In this document: piece by piece, positions 29,348 to 30,749 of the stretch
Position numbering within the stretch: position 1 is the stretch's first letter
Layout: the number at the start of each line of letters is the position of its first letter
From: CAYGHG01 sp964349515
GTDB lineage: Bacteria > Oederibacteriota > PGYV01 > CAYGHG01
Assembly (NCBI GenBank): GCA_964349515.1
Contig: CAYGHG010000020.1
Span: 1-30,749 of the forward strand
Direction: 5' to 3'
Length of the DNA stretch: 30,749 nucleotides
Position numbers and translations under genes: made by a program
The notes under the pieces: model-generated
Told to the model about the DNA's origin: nothing
Databases searched by the model: none
Seen by the model: the letters and a program-made list of their open reading frames with translations, nothing else

Positions 29348-30749
29348 ATGAATTCCGGGGAAAACAGGCGAATTTCAAATTCTACAAAGTTGATAAAACA
29401 TTTAAACAAACTTTTTTTGCTTATAATTCTAACCATCTTTTTTCATAACGCTCTCCACGCGCTGCCTTGCGGTGCGGATACCTCTAAAAAACTGGACATG
29501 CAGATTACCTGCCAGCAGACCGGAGCCCAGGACAGGCGTTTTTACATCAAGATTATAAACCGATCCTCTTCGGCAGTCAGTTTTCAGAGCCTGGCATTAT
29601 CAGTGAAATTCTGGGTTTATGAGCCGTGGCTAAGATGTGTTTCTGTGTGCGGTCAGAACGGTGAAGTTTTTAATTCATCGGGTGTAAGAGTGGGCAATAT
29701 GACTGTGCAGGGAAATGTAACCAATTATTTTTCTGAAGTGCCGTTTTTTCCCGAGAGCTCATCGCGCAAGTCAAATCAGCAGGGTGTTGTTTCGCTTGTC
29801 CGTACCGGCGGTGAAGTAACAAACATACCTGCCGGCGGATGGGTTCAGGGGTTTCAGATTCTGCTCTCATCTTCCTGCGGTTCTTATGTGGATATATTCA
29901 GCCCTGCGATATTCGCGGATTACGGCATAGACGCGGTTGTAACAGACGCTGTATGGGAGGTACCTCCGGGTTCTGTTCTTGCGTCTGTTTCAAACCTTGT
30001 GCTCGGGTCGGGGAACTGGGATAATTTCAATGACGATTATTCAGGGCTGCCGCAGGGCCAGACTTCATGTAACGGGAACATGGCCGGGCCCTATTATGAT
30101 GATCATCACTTTGCGCTCTATTCAAACGGAGTACTCGTGGGCGAGACAAAGCAGAACGGTTCTGTTGACCCTAAAACAGGCGCCCCCCCCGGCTCAGGTC
30201 CGTGCACTCCGACTGTAACAAGAACTGTTATTGTAAATCCAACTCCGACAAGAACTCGTACTGCGACACCGAGCATAACGAGGACTGCCACACGAACTAT
30301 TACGCGTACAATAACCCGTACTGTAACATCTACGGCAACCCGTACACATACCGGTACTTTCACTTTTTCGCCTACGTATACTGAAACCGCAACAGCCACA
30401 GCCACAACAACAGCCACCGGCACCTTGACACCGTCAATTACGGTAACTTCGACTGAAACCGGAACTGAAACTATGCTGCCGTCCACAACGCTGACTGCAA
30501 CAGCCACCGTAACTGGTTCTGCCACCCGGACAGTGACACAAACCGTGACGCCGACTTTTACATATTCGATAACACAGACTATGACCGCCACGATAACCCC
30601 GACTCTGACAAATACAGCAACTGAAACCGCAACACCGACAGTTTCTTCTTCTATAACGGCATCAGTGACACAGACCATAACCCCGTCCATAACTATGACA
30701 ATAACAGAGACAGCAACGCCTACTTACACGCCGACAGCGACCCTGACAG
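29348..30749 (+). CDS. Secreted CBM3-like protein with Thr-rich tail (partial)
   Basis: The frame is open from ATG 29348 to the window edge (467 residues). Residues 1-38 are a signal peptide with a long basic n-region and core LFLLIILTIFFHNALHA. About 45-280 is beta-rich with six Cys, and its pattern (FYIKIINRSSSAVSFQSLALSVKFW ... NIPAGGWVQGFQILLSSS ... NWDNFNDDYS ... HFALYSNGVLVGE) resembles family 3 carbohydrate-binding modules. From about 286 on nearly every second residue is Thr, with Pro, Ala, Ile and Val between (TRTVIVNPTPTRTRT). The tail is probably a linker or a stalk. A run of eight C at 30183-30190 lies just before it. The ribosome binding site is GGGG. What follows the tail is outside the window. 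Confidence 0.8.
   Translation, partial: MNSGENRRISNSTKLIKHLNKLFLLIILTIFFHNALHALPCGADTSKKLDMQITCQQTGAQDRRFYIKIINRSSSAVSFQSLALSVKFWVYEPWLRCVSVCGQNGEVFNSSGVRVGNMTVQGNVTNYFSEVPFFPESSSRKSNQQGVVSLVRTGGEVTNIPAGGWVQGFQILLSSSCGSYVDIFSPAIFADYGIDAVVTDAVWEVPPGSVLASVSNLVLGSGNWDNFNDDYSGLPQGQTSCNGNMAGPYYDDHHFALYSNGVLVGETKQNGSVDPKTGAPPGSGPCTPTVTRTVIVNPTPTRTRTATPSITRTATRTITRTITRTVTSTATRTHTGTFTFSPTYTETATATATTTATGTLTPSITVTSTETGTETMLPSTTLTATATVTGSATRTVTQTVTPTFTYSITQTMTATITPTLTNTATETATPTVSSSITASVTQTITPSITMTITETATPTYTPTATLT

Noticed and set aside
30118..30690. 190-residue Val-rich frame on the minus strand
   Set aside because: It is the mirror of the Thr-rich tail of the plus-strand gene: Thr codons (ACN) read as Val-type codons on the other strand.
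1..30749. tRNA or rRNA genes
   Set aside because: No cloverleaf or rRNA-like segment was recognised in the intergenic regions by eye; a covariance search was not possible.

Overview
The window is a stretch of bacterial chromosome, apparently from a metagenome scaffold (two 100-N gaps, at 8875-8974 and 20523-20622). The cell looks didermic: it encodes a short Omp85-type beta-barrel, several lipoproteins and a large secreted Thr-rich protein. Intergenic DNA is unusually full of low-complexity direct repeats. Together with the secreted TxTxT-rich protein this suggests an uncultivated phylum of the Goldiibacteriota / Firestonebacteria kind, but that is an impression from style, not a placement.

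The dominant theme is ammonium assimilation. On the minus strand lie amt-glnK (1860-205) and a type III glutamine synthetase, glnN (4350-2245). Divergent from glnN is a GAF-GAF-AAA+-Fis activator of sigma-54 RNA polymerase (4613-6679). The glnN upstream region carries a near-consensus -24/-12 promoter, with an inverted repeat centred about 80 bp upstream of both divergent start sites. Further along are gltB-gltD (13270-19211, glutamate synthase) and gdhA (27278-28618, glutamate dehydrogenase). So both the GS/GOGAT and GDH routes are present, with a PII protein that lacks the usual uridylylation tyrosine.

The most interesting signal is at 26325-27278. A GAF-ANTAR regulator gene is followed directly by an intercistronic RNA with two hairpins. 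Each has the same hexaloop, with A at position 1 and G at position 4, which is the recognition signature of ANTAR RNA-binding antiterminators. Next comes gdhA. This suggests RNA-level control of glutamate dehydrogenase by its upstream neighbour.

Region by region: 1-200 TTTCAG repeats; 205-1860 glnK/amt; 2146-2240 hairpins and terminator; 2245-4350 glnN; 4351-4612 divergent regulatory region; 4613-6679 sigma-54 activator; 6791-8691 an operon of three small unknown proteins (the first and third are paralogues) and an aldo/keto reductase; 8692-9350 repeats with two copies of a MITE-like element; 9349-11526 an SOS cassette (LexA operator, lexA, a small DUF6504-like gene, dinB); 11530-11762 two repeat families; 11788-13030 a DUF72 protein and a glycine-zipper lipoprotein; 13270-19211 gltBD; 19240-20404 terminator and outer-membrane barrel; 20413-20806 a repeat array; 20890-21681 a leucine-rich-repeat lipoprotein; 21842-27128 a probable operon (PfkB kinase, class I aminotransferase, DUF2225 protein, glycosyltransferase, thioredoxin-like lipoprotein, GAF-ANTAR regulator); 27136-28668 leader, gdhA and terminator; 28700-29216 hairpins and a gene remnant; 29348-end a CBM3-like secreted protein with a Thr-rich tail, cut by the window edge.
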